A DNA stretch of 64,000 nt from Spinacia oleracea. Taxonomy: Eukaryota > Streptophyta > Magnoliopsida > Caryophyllales > Amaranthaceae. Within the stretch, counting starts at the first letter, position 1. Each line of letters opens with the position of its first letter. The notes beneath the pieces are model-generated. The model did no database searches, was not told the origin of the DNA, and worked only from the letters and a program-made list of their open reading frames with translations. This document shows positions 22,062 through 32,683 of this stretch, one piece after another. The translations under genes and the position numbers were made by a program. The stretch is from the NCBI RefSeq assembly GCF_020520425.1, contig NC_079492.1:145049861-145113860 (forward strand), read 5' to 3'.

Positions 22062-23049
22062 GCGCTGAATTATTTACGTGTCCAATATCGAAAATAAGTC
22101 ATACGATAATAATTAAGCAAACAGTCATTTTGTATATTATCACATAAATGTTTTAGTATTCTATCAAAATCTGTGTTCAATGATTATTTTAACCAATTAA
22201 ATATATTGTATCATCTAATCTCTCACACTTTTTCATTGTGACATTAATTTTTTCTCATTTTTCCAATATTGAAATTTTGATAAAAATGAAAATATTATAA
22301 ATAAACGTAATTTATCTTAATTAAATAAAAAAAATAGAGGAATCTCAATGCATATTAATTATTTGTTAAAACGCATGCAAAATATCAAAGGTGTAAAGAA
22401 CAAAAAGAGACAGAGGGAGTAGTAAACATTAGGAGAGGCCAAAAGGAGGATTTTTTTAAAAGGAAAAATAAACTGAAATTAGGACGGTTTTTTCCAGTGG
22501 CGTATCTTTAACTGTTTTACGAGGTGAGCGAGTACAATAATTAAGTAATATAGAAAAAATTTATACAACTATATTCAAATTTTAGGGGGAGCTAAAACTA
22601 AAAATTCAACACGAAAATACAATCGATACTACGTATTAAATATAAAAAAAAGAAAAAAAAGAAAAAGAGGATGAACAAGAATGAGGAAGTGGTTAAGAAC
22701 CGTTGGTAAAACAAACAATAAGAAGTAAGAAATAAGAAGTGATCCAAATTAGTTTTGGTCCCCCAACTGAAACATTATTGTAAGCATTAGCTTAGGGTAT
22801 GCCTCTATCACCTATATTCCCCTTTGCCCTTCTAACTTAAAGAGGTCCCTTATTATTAAGTCATTTTCACCATTATCAAAGGTGGGAAAGGAACTTAACA
22901 CAAGGGACATCACCTTCGATCTTTATTGTATTAATGTTTGTTTTTGTACGGGTACGTATATATCATGGCATTCTTCTAGCTAGAAAACTGTATACTCTAA
23001 CTTATTTGAAGAAATAAAATAAGAAATTTTCCTGTATATGTAAAATATT
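22062..23049. other. AT-rich intergenic DNA, nothing recognised
   Basis: No coding region, RNA gene or paired termini were found here. Confidence 0.45.
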
Positions 23050-23052
23050 ATT

Positions 23053-23331
23053 CACTACAAGAATTTGTATCTTTAACGACAACCTAATTACGACGGGTCA
23101 AAAATCCCGTCGCAAAAGCCTTTTGCGATGGGGCTAACAACCAAACAATGACGGGAATAACCGTCGTAAATGTCTTTTACGACGGGTTTACGACGAATTT
23201 ACGACGGGATTTCTATTAACGACGGCCTCTTTTTATGACGGGTTCGCGACAGGAAATCCCGTCGTTAATCAACGATTACTGGCCTTTTGCGACGGGATTT
23301 CCCGTCGTTAATAGTACAATTTCTTGTAGTG
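23053..23331. mobile_element. CACTA-type MITE (279 bp), intact ends
   Basis: It starts CACTACAAGAATTTGTA and ends ACAATTTCTTGTAGTG, with the 3-bp duplication ATT on both sides (23050-23052 and 23332-23334). The interior is dense in ACGACGGG / CCCGTCGT motifs in both orientations. No transposase is encoded. Confidence 0.85.
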
Positions 23332-23461
23332 ATTGATGGAAAAATATATTGTTGTGTTGTGTGTTTATTATTCGTGGGCATACGTCTCTATTATACAAAT
23401 CATATATCCTAAGCATCGTAAGTTTCTTAAGTCATATAGAATTCTATCTTATATCATATAA

Positions 23462-23729
23462 CACTACAAGACATTGTACTATTAACGACGGGAAACCCCG
23501 TCGCTAAAGGTCAATAATTGTTGATTAACAACGGGATTTTCCGTCGCGAACCCGTCTTAAAGGGGGTCGTCGTTATTGAAAAATCCCGTCGTTAATCCGT
23601 CGTAAAAGACATTTGTGACGGTTGCTCCCGTCTTTGTTGGGTTGTTATCCCCGTCGCAAAAGCCCTTTTGCGGCGGAATTTTTACCCGTCGTTATTAGGT
23701 TGTCATAAAAAATACATATTTTTGTAGTA
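23462..23729. mobile_element. Second CACTA-type MITE, opposite orientation
   Basis: It starts CACTACAAGACATTGTAC and ends TTTTTGTAGTA (last base changed from G). The 3-bp duplication TAA is present on both sides. Its interior resembles the reverse complement of the element at 23053-23331, so the two copies are 130 bp apart and inverted. Confidence 0.8.
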
Positions 23730-23732
23730 TAA

Positions 23733-24779
23733 CTAGGATGTAACACAACTTTACCACATACGATATTCTAGGATAACCGTTATCTTCAATAGTATACGTA
23801 AGAATTAATCACGTCTGAACCGATTGTAATAAAAATTTGAGTTTCTTGAATATTAAAGTGGAAGGAACGGATGAGAAATATCAATTATGCATATATTGTG
23901 GTTGAAGGACCCAAGCATTATCTCTCCTATTTTCATACCTATCATGCAATGATAAATTGAAGAATTTGTTTTGCATTTTTCCTCTTAGGGAAAGGCTACA
24001 CTAATGTTGCAAAATCGGCTACCTATCAAATTTTAGAAATTCAATATCAACTTGAATTGGTTAGGTTTAGGGGATATGTATGGGCTTAGTGTTCATTGTT
24101 TGCATTGAACTTATAATTGCAAGTTAAAAATTTCATGGGCAATTCGGCGTATTTTTATTGGAACGAGTCATGAGTAGATGATACTCCGTATTATCAATGG
24201 ATTGGACTCTTAAGGATCTATACGGCTATACCCTCAAATTTTATATCCGATGGATCGTTTTGACGGAATGTATTTGGATTTTAGATAGATCTTGTTTTGG
24301 AGTTATGAATCAAACCTGAATCGTGAATCCATTATTAGTACAATATTTATTTTTAATTTTTTTTATAAAAAAAACATACTACGTATAAAATTTAACAAAT
24401 TGAACTTTTAGTGTTTTTCATGGTCTTGATTACTTATATATTTTGTGATGCTAAATTTACTACTTTTATACATTATTCCAAAAGAATGATGGCACAAATA
24501 TCAGATACTCACTTTGTATTCCATATTACAGCAATCAAGAAGATAGATTTAAATATAATGTGATCTTATATGAGCTATATAAACATATAGTACTAGCACT
24601 ATTATAATAAGTCCTAGTTTTACACCAATCTATGAGACTGTGAGTATTTGGATGACCATTATTAACTCATTCTTTTCGGGTATATGCTCTCTTGTATCTT
24701 TGACCAAGACTTGCCTATAGTCGCTAGACTCGTTACCCTTGGCCCTAAGGCAATAATTAATTTAATTTACTCCTTTCAT
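23733..24779. other. AT-rich intergenic DNA, nothing recognised
   Basis: No gene, RNA or bounded element was recognised. Confidence 0.45.
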
Positions 24780-24782
24780 TTA

Positions 24783-25192
24783 GGTTGTGTTTAGTTCACC
24801 TGAATTAACTTATATGAAGTACGTACTACGAATTTATCTGAATTATTTATGCGTTAAATTGTCTAAAATAATACCAATTAAGGTTGGCATGAGGTTTTAA
24901 AGGCCTTTTGCTCCTTAATCGAGGTCTCGGGTTCAAGCAATGGGTATGGAAAAAATCTCTACTGTGAAGAATGTTGGCCATCGAGGTACCCATGCAAACT
25001 TCCGCGCAAGATTGCTCCACTCGCCGAAGACGGTGGAACTCCTTATAGTAAAACCAAAAAAAAATTGTCTGGAATAAACTTATTTTATTGAACTTATTTT
25101 TGTTAAAATAAGTCAAAATAAATTAAAACATGTTAAAATAACATACCCTTGTACGAAAATATTTGAATTGAACTTATCTTATGAATTAAACC
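24783..25192. mobile_element. Tourist-like MITE carrying a SINE
   Basis: The ends are GGTTGTGTTTAGTTCA and TGAATTAAACC, flanked by TTA and TAA (TWA class). AATAAGTCAAAATAA-type sequence in the right half links it to the family seen at 19512 and 39155. A SINE interrupts it at 24872-25061. Confidence 0.5.
24872..25061 (+). mobile_element. tRNA-type SINE (about 190 bp)
   Basis: A box-A-like TTGGCATGAGG and a box-B-like GGGTTCAAGC lie near the 5' end, and the element ends AAAACC followed by an A-run. It is flanked by a 16-bp duplication with two differences (AAATTGTCTAAAATAA at 24856-24871, AAATTGTCTGGAATAA at 25062-25077). Confidence 0.8.
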
Positions 25193-25978
25193 TAAGTACT
25201 CTGTAACTCTTGTCAAACTTACTTAACGAACTAAAATGAACTTATCTAAATAGATCGAACTTTTAACTAGACTTTATTTTCATAAAATTAGTAAAAACAC
25301 GATTGAAGCCTTTGTCAATTTTTGATTCAAAAGGTCTTGTACGCATGTACACAATATAACTTCTACCCATTTTTTTTTTTTTTAATTTTACCTAGTTTTT
25401 ATAACTTTTAATATGTTTTAATTAACTTTCATATTATAAAAAAAGTTGATAGAAATAATTTTTATTAAAAATAAGATAATTTTTACGTATATAAGGTTAA
25501 TTTTATTTTGATGTACAATATTATCGTACTGATTTATACACTACTTATAAATAAGAATTTGTGTATTTGATTAGGCAAAATGGTAATCCGACAAAACGAT
25601 GAGTAATAATTAGGATTATATAGGATTTGGAAATGGTTACTCCGTAGTTGCAGAGCCGTGTAGGGTGACGGTAAAATGATGTAGTGCCTACAAAATCACC
25701 ATTTCTCGAAAATTCGTTGGGTAAATTCCCAAGACAATGGCACCCCTCAGTGCCTACCATGACTGATAAACATCGAAATAACAAAGGACTCAAAGCCCCA
25801 TCAAAAAATTGGAAATGTAGGGTGTGATTTTCATGGTCCTTTCATGGATCCCAATTACTACTATAGTAAGAATCCACTCAAGAGAAATAAGAAAGTGGTA
25901 GTACTGTATTATTTTGTGTCTTTCTTTTTGAACGATTTCCCTCTATATTGTTGTTGAATACATAAGTTAATTCCTTCC
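25193..25978. other. AT-rich intergenic DNA, nothing recognised
   Basis: A T-run lies at about 25371-25383. I see no gene or bounded element. Confidence 0.45.
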
Positions 25979-26255
25979 TTGTGCCTCGAGCTGTTAAAAC
26001 GGTTATTCGAGTCGGGTCCGGGTGTGGTCATCTCGGGTCATAATTTGGTCGGGTCGTATCGGGTCATTTTATCACCACGGTGCAGGTCAGGTTCAGGTCG
26101 GGTTCAGGTCGGGTTCGGTCAGGTAGATTATTTGTCGGGTTATTTTTTCATTTCGTTATAGGTCGGGTTCGGGTCAGGTTCAGGTCTGGTCTTTTTCTAG
26201 TCAGGTACAATTTCGGGTTCGGGTCTTAACGAGTTGGGTTTGAGTCAGATTTGTA

Positions 26256-26555
26256 CTCCCTCCGTCCCATAATTATAGTCCCGTTTGACAAAAACACGGG
26301 TTTTAAGAAAAAAGGAATATAGTACATGAAAAAGTAGAATAAAATACAAATGATGATTGAGTTGCATGGAAAAATGGAATAAAGTACAAGAGAAAGAGAA
26401 TATAGTACATGGGTGCGGTTTTTAATGCATTTTTAATTACTCCGTAATATAGTACATGAGAAAGTGGAGACCTTAATAGCCAAAATTAAAAATATAACTA
26501 TAATTTTGGGACGCCCGATTTAGAAAATAGGACTATAATTTTGGGACGGAGGGAG
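26256..26555. mobile_element. Stowaway-like MITE (300 bp), nested
   Basis: The ends are CTCCCTCCGTCCCATAATTA and its near-perfect reverse complement, with TA on each side. Inwards, ATAGTCC and GGACTATAATT continue the inverted repeat. Confidence 0.8.
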
Positions 26556-27170
26556 TAGTAGTTAATTTCGGGTTCGGAGTCAAGTTTGGATCGGATAATT
26601 ATCGGGTCGCTTAAAATTCAGGTCGAGTTCACTATTAGACACTGGTTAAGACCGGGTCCGATAACTATCAGGTCTAGTCAAGTTTTAACCTTATAATTAA
26701 CTTTTATAAATTTGGTTAAATTTGGTTTAACACTTTTCGCTTGTTCTAGGTCAGGTAATTATAAAAAATAAAAAATAACTTGATTTAAGTTATTATTTAG
26801 TTAGGTAAATGACAAATCGGTTCATGTCATGATATGTGACTTAGTTTTACTGTTGATCGCCACCAACCTACCGCATCCCTCCTCCTTTATATGAGCTTGG
26901 GACCGACAGTGAATGGCGCATATGCGACACTCACATGCGGAGTTAAATTTTAAATTTTTTTTAATTTTTTTAATTTTACATGTTATTGTGAAATGTACTT
27001 ATTTTACTTATTCATTTTTTAAAAAAAACTTACTTATTTTTACTATCTCTTATAATATTTTTCCTGTAATATATATATATATATATATATATATTCCTCT
27101 TATCTTACTTTCATTAATTCCACTTTCTCTTCCTTGTTTTGTATTTTTTAACTTCCTGCTCCTTTCTGGT

Positions 27171-27268
27171 TTGATTGGTGACAGTGACGATCTCCTACGA
27201 CGATTCATGTTAGTCGACCCAAAACATTTTGGAACTAAGGCTTTGTTGTTGTTGTTGTTGTTGTTGTA
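27171..27268 (+). mobile_element. RTE-type LINE or SINE 3' end with (TTG)n tail
   Basis: The sequence CATGTTAGTCGACCCAAAAC followed by TTTTGGAACTAAGGCTTTG and eight TTG units matches my memory of the conserved 3' tail shared by plant RTE LINEs and their SINE partners. Only the 3' end is recognisable. Confidence 0.6.
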
Positions 27269-27775
27269 ATGACAAATCGGGTTGTAAAAAGGTCGCGTAA
27301 AATCAGGTAACGAGTTGTCACGAGTTGGTTCAATAACAGGTTTTATTGAATTATAATCGGTTTCGGGTTGACATCGGGACGGGTGTTGAATCAGGTTCGG
27401 GTCATTTTTCCATTACGTCAGTTGACTTAGTTGTGTTATCGGTTATATTTCGGTCGGGTGTCAGGTACGGGTAATGCATTAACGTATCAAAATCGATCGT
27501 CGATTTTAACGGGTTGGATATGGTCGGATTATGGGTTTCCTATTTTAACAACATTTAGGGTCTCGGGTCGGGTCCGGATCCTTAAAATTATAGGTCGGTT
27601 CAGACCGATTTCTCAAATCGGGTCAGTTTTTTACAACTCTTTTGTGCCTACGTACATTAACTGTTTTAGTCTAAGAACCTAACAAGTGTTATTGGACTCA
27701 TGTTGGAGGCGAGTCTAATCACACACAATCCCAACGACACTACATCCTAAAACCAATTGGTAATAGATAGTCTCT

Positions 27776-28236
27776 TACGGATGACAATCTTAGATGAATA
27801 TCCACTAACCTAATTCATACGATATTAGTAAACAGATGAATATCCGATTTAAATGGATAAAGGAGGGTGGTCGATTGGGTCGGATTCAGGTGGAGCTCCA
27901 AGTCATTCGTCACCCATCCGTTTAATTTATATACTTCATAACCCACAACTTTGAGTTCAAATTAAATGAGGATTAGAGTTTTTTGACTAGGAAATACAAT
28001 TGATCTTTTTGAAGTATTGGTTAGAAATAATGTTGCTTTCATAAAATTAGGAATTATAATTATCACCCGTTAAGCACCCGGTCCACTTTTCAATCTGCGA
28101 GCGATGAGTGGATCAGATGCGGGTGTTAGGTGGATAGGAGGTAGCGGATCGGATGCGGGTGTTAGGTGGATAGGAGGTAGCGGATGGATGCGGGTGAAAC
28201 TCCATCCAACTCGAATCCGATACATTGTCATCCCTA
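27776..28236. mobile_element. hAT-like MITE with internal 36-bp duplication
   Basis: The ends TACGGATGACAAT and ATTGTCATCCCTA are inverted repeats of the TAGGGATGACAAT kind seen in plant hAT MITEs. A 36-bp unit (starting GGATCAGATGCGGGTGTTAG) is directly repeated at 28110-28145 and 28146-28181. No convincing 8-bp duplication was found. Confidence 0.5.
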
Positions 28237-28472
28237 GTGATGAAATAATCCACCAACTCACATACGAGTTTTTCTTCGCAATATAAACACTAATAAGCAA
28301 TGAGTAAATGGCGTTAGCGGTTCTATAATTTTCTTTGTGATTCAATAAATTCTCTTATTTCAAAGATTGACTTATCAATCATTTTAACCTACCCACAAAA
28401 CTTTACAGTCTAACCACTTACAAGTCTAGTACAACCCTATTCTTAAAATGAGACGGATTAGCTCACATCTTA

Positions 28473-28552
28473 GGCCCTATTCTTTTGGACTTTATTGCAG
28501 TTTTATTCAATTCAGTTCAGTCCAGCCAAATAAAGTCCAGAAGAACAGCGCC
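28473..28552. mobile_element. 80-bp Tourist-like MITE
   Basis: It starts GGCCCTATTCTTTTGGACTT, ends AAGAACAGCGCC and is flanked by TTA on both sides. It has the same length and the same ends as the copy in the bHLH gene intron at 35814-35893. Confidence 0.75.
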
Positions 28553-29107
28553 TTATACTAACTTATAATAGGGTATGTAAGGGCCCACATACCCCCGGAG
28601 TATATATAGCCTTTGCGAATATATGGAGTATAATTTAAGTAAGTATTAATAAAGAAATAATGGTAATTAGTTGGAGTTGGAAGATCGAGAGAAGAGGCAA
28701 AAATGACAGAAGATAGAATCAGAAGATGATCCCTACAAACCCCACAATAGATAAAGGGGTCCACATTGAATTCCCCTTACTATGGGTCATTTTAAATTGC
28801 CCCCCTCCCTACATTATTCCCTTCCCTATATAATTATCCCGAGGCAATGGCATAGTTTTGGACCAAAACCTAATCAAACCTTGTCTCTATAATTCTAATA
28901 ATCACCACTTATTCCCTATCTCGATTCTCTTCATCATCAATTATTTTTTTTACAGTTTTGTTTTTTACCTTGATTCTATCTAATTACAGCTGGCTGCGGG
29001 CTGCCCCATTTTGTATTAGGAGTATGTTTGTTCTTGTTTATTGTGTTGCTAGGTGGTCTATACTCTACCCTCGATCATGACACACAAATTTTGAGATGAA
29101 TTAACTA
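28553..29107. other. Intergenic DNA, nothing recognised
   Basis: I see no coding region or bounded element in this stretch. Confidence 0.45.
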
Positions 29108-29488
29108 CTTCCTCCGTTTCTTTTTGTTTGTTACGTTTGAATTTTTGCATATTTATTAACGTATAATAAAAATTCATTCTTTTTTATTAAAAAAATAAAT
29201 CCAAGTAAAACCTCAATCCACTAATCATTACAAGTTTACAACAACTAATAAGATTGTTTTATTTATCAAAATGAACCAATAATGGAAAAGCACACAGATT
29301 GTTAACTTAACATACTTGGGAAATTGAAAAGAAATTTAATGAGTTGAAAAAATGGACCAATTGAAATTAAAAGTTGACACAAAAAATGATAGTATAATAA
29401 TTTTATAAAGGGAAAGATTCTCCAACGTAACAAACATTTTGAAACACCGTAAAAAGGAAACGTAACAAACAAAAAGAAACGGAGGGAG
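29108..29488. mobile_element. Stowaway-like MITE (381 bp)
   Basis: The ends are CTTCCTCCGTTTCTTTTTGT and ACAAAAAGAAACGGAGGGAG, followed inwards by TTGTTACGTTT and AAACGTAACAA, with TA on both sides. Confidence 0.8.
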
Positions 29489-29699
29489 TAGGAGTCTAAG
29501 AGTAATTAGAAATTTGGAATGACTAAAAATGAAAAAAGCCCTAATATGGAGTGTGGTGCACATAATCAAGGTGAATCGGACCGTTCATCCTTGGAATGAC
29601 TTATCATGTACATCAGTATGTACAATTTGTTTGTGTGTTTGTAATAGAAATATAGAGTACTACGCATTCCATTTATATTATACATGGGTACGCCTTTTA

Positions 29700-30075
29700 A
29701 GTAAAGATGATAGTGGATCGGGCCTTGTTTTGGGTTGTGCCCGGCCACGTGTTGAAGAACTGAACGGATCCGACACACACCAAACCCATATTCTACGTGT
29801 CGAGTTGGGATGAAATTCCAAAAATGCGGCCCAAGTACAACCCAGGCTCACGTGCCTCGTGCCTAAACTTAATTTCACCAAATTTAGCGTATTTTGTAGT
29901 GCTTTTTCTAAAAAAATAAACAAAAAGCGTTTCGAGTCCAGCCTGCGGCCTACGACTTCGTGCTCGTAATGGACCTTGTTTTTTTGTGCCCATATATGTT
30001 GGCCCGTATTTTTTTGATATTGGGTCATGTCGGGCCTCGAACCGGTCTAACCTAGTGCCATATTTGTATTTAGGC
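29700..30075. repeat. GGGCC-rich dispersed repeat, copy 1
   Basis: This is a region of GTGCCCGGCC-like words. The segment around CTAAACTTAATTTCACCAAA (about 29860-29900) is closely similar to one at about 36940-36980. The shared part probably comes from one old transposon family. No complete termini were identified. Confidence 0.45.
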
Positions 30076-32252
30076 AGCGAGATCATGCTTTATAATTTGT
30101 ATCCTGTATTCTTTTTGGAGATGGTGATCTATCATATATTCATATGCATTCCTTAATTTGGAAATGAGGAAATATAAGAAAATGAGGCAAAAATTTAATT
30201 ACCATGTTAAGAGGTGTTTTAATGAGGCATCATGGATTGGGTTAGGTGGTGGTCCCCACTCTCCTGGGTATGGCTTATAGTATGAGCTCCATCTCCATGG
30301 AAGCAGTTGGATGCTGAGCAACACCAAGTTAGAGGGTACCTTTTGGCATTTAATGCATTTTTACACCATACCCTCACTACTGTTTTTGAGTACAAAAGTA
30401 AAAAAATCACTGTTCATACTCCGTATATATAGTACACCAAGCAAGGTTTGGATTTATTGGAAAAGTTTGCATCTTATGATCTTATCCCTTAATTAATTAA
30501 TTAATTAATTAATTTAAAGGTGGAGAATCATTTATTTTATTTCTTTCGTTTAAGAAGTCTGGTCTGCTAACTCAATATAGATTGATCTATGTGAGATTTT
30601 GACTCGGATTGACTCGTAAAGGTTCCAATTTAACACAATTAACCAATTTGATTTGAAATATAACACGGTTACATAAAATTTTAACTTTCACAAAAATTGA
30701 TGGATCAAATTTTAGCTTTTTCTTTGTTACACCGTGTGTAATAAACTTGAAGTTATGACATTTATTTCTTGATGTGTGCTAATTTTGTAATTTTCTTTGA
30801 TATCCAAAAAATAAATTAATTTACGTACCAAATTTAATTATGTATTTACACTTGACCAAAAAATGCCTTTAGTTGGCTAAGTTTGAATTGTGGATTTTGG
30901 ATAGTGGCTTAAGATATGTGTGATCTTTGCTTTAGCATTTGGACTATGACTATAATGCCCACAAATGTTATACTATTACAGTACAAAGTACTGTAACTGT
31001 AAGTACTTAATCATGTATTACGGCTCTAAATCTTTATTTATTTCTTTCACCTAATACTTATCGCTTACTTATACTAATCCAGAACAAACATTTAGGGTAT
31101 TTCTGTATTTTCTTAATGAAATTCAAATATCATGGATTAAACAAATTCAAATGATATTTTTTTATTTTTATTTTAATGTGAATATTAGTTAGAACTTAGA
31201 AACTCGACTTGATAAATCTTCACTAGACTAGACATAGGCGCATGTTGGATAAAGTTTATTTGGTTAGAACTATGGCGATAGCCCACCGTATAGGGTATTT
31301 TCACCTTAAAATCAATTGTTAAAATGAGATGTAATTAGCTACCTTATTGTTAGTCTACATTTCTCTTTAGTATAATTAGTCTCAACTCACATACTTCATA
31401 AGTTATTTTCCCACAACAGTTACCCTATTTAAGAGAGGGATGAACAAATAACTAAGTGAAACTTTAAAGGGTTGTAGCTTGTAGGAACTTGGTAGCACTT
31501 CTCTAATTAATTGAGAAATATTTAGGATATCTAATTATTTTAAAAGATGATTAATGTTAAAAGGCGACCCTTCCTTATTAATGAAAATGGATTTGCTCAT
31601 TAATGTTGTTAACTTGTTTTTTTCCTTTTTCCAATTTAAGGAATATTGAAGATTCAAGTGATAAAGGGTGATTATAACATATTTTTAGGTTTATGTTAAT
31701 ATGTACTCTGTAATTAAATGTAGTTGCTTAACTTCGATACATGCGAATTTTGTCATCTATAATAAATTGAATTTTTTTAAAGTCTATTTCAAAATCACTA
31801 GTACAATACACTCTGTATGACCGAGTCCATACAAATTGATGGAATCTCTCGTGCAGGACTATTGAACATGACAAACATCAATGTAACCAGAAGTATATCT
31901 CACTAATAACTATCGTTGTTTAGTAAATATACGGAGTACTCCATAATTTACCATCGGCTGAACTTCACTTGCTAATATTTTTAATTATAGTAATTTATTT
32001 TACAACAAGTTATAACAAAAATTCCAAAAAAGAACAAAAGAAATACAAGTAGCAAATGGAATGGACAACACCAAGAGCAAGATATGACATCAATTAATAA
32101 ATAAGGGAAGGATCTCCTCGATCCCTTTCATAGCATCTGATTTTTGTATTTAGGAGAGAGACAAAAACAATAACTAAATTACAATTATAAAGGAAAAATC
32201 ATAATCCACTTTTGGTCCCTCTTCTTCTTTTACTCATTTCCTTTCTTTCTCT
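30076..32252. other. Intergenic DNA upstream of the bHLH gene
   Basis: Mostly AT-rich, with an (AATT)n run at about 30490-30515. I see no gene or bounded element. The last few hundred bases presumably contain the promoter of the bHLH gene. Confidence 0.5.
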
Positions 32253-32262
32253 TTTTATAAAA
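32253..32262 (+). promoter_or_regulatory. Candidate TATA box of the bHLH gene
   Basis: TTTATAAAAC lies in a pyrimidine-rich stretch about 430 bases before the ATG. This predicts transcription from about 32285-32295 and a leader of about 390 bases. The leader contains one very short upstream reading frame (ATG at 32593, stop after four codons). Confidence 0.5.
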
Positions 32263-32683
32263 CCCCCTCTCTTCCTTTTTTTTAATTTAATCTTCAATTC
32301 TTCGCACTTCTGCTCCACTTAGCTCAAAGAACACTCCTTTTGTTTTTCATATTGCGAATTCAGCAAAACCCAGTTTCTATTTTGATCTTTAAAGTTGAAG
32401 AAATATTATTTTTTTTCTCGAGGAAAATTAAAAATCCAGCCTTTTCTGTGTTCAGAAAAGCTCTGAAATCAGAAATTACTACTTGGGTGTTTCTTGGTTC
32501 TTTTACCCTGTACTTGTATACTTCTGGGGTGAAAAAAGTTCCATTTTTTGGGCAAAATTTGATCTTTAGAGGGTAAATTTTGTAGCAGGAATATGATTGT
32601 TTTATAACAGGAAAAAAGATTGTAATTTGAGAAAGAGAAAAAAAGATTTCTCTGATTTCTGGGAAAGTTTAGAAGGAAAAAAA

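Larger units (their letters stand above)
25987..27641. mobile_element. hAT-like non-autonomous element with nested insertions
   Basis: An exact 8-bp duplication, TTGTGCCT, flanks it (25979-25986 and 27642-27649), the length typical of hAT elements. The ends are imperfect inverted repeats (CGAGCTGTTAAAAC and GTTTTTTACAACTCTT side). The body is a degenerate series of GGGTCGGGTTC-type repeats with no transposase. A Stowaway-like MITE and an RTE/SINE-like tail sit inside it. Confidence 0.6.

Noticed and set aside
32340..32576. 78-codon upstream frame in the bHLH leader as a conserved peptide uORF
   Set aside because: It begins at TTG, not ATG, and does not resemble any bHLH uORF peptide I remember. 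Only a four-codon ATG frame exists nearby.
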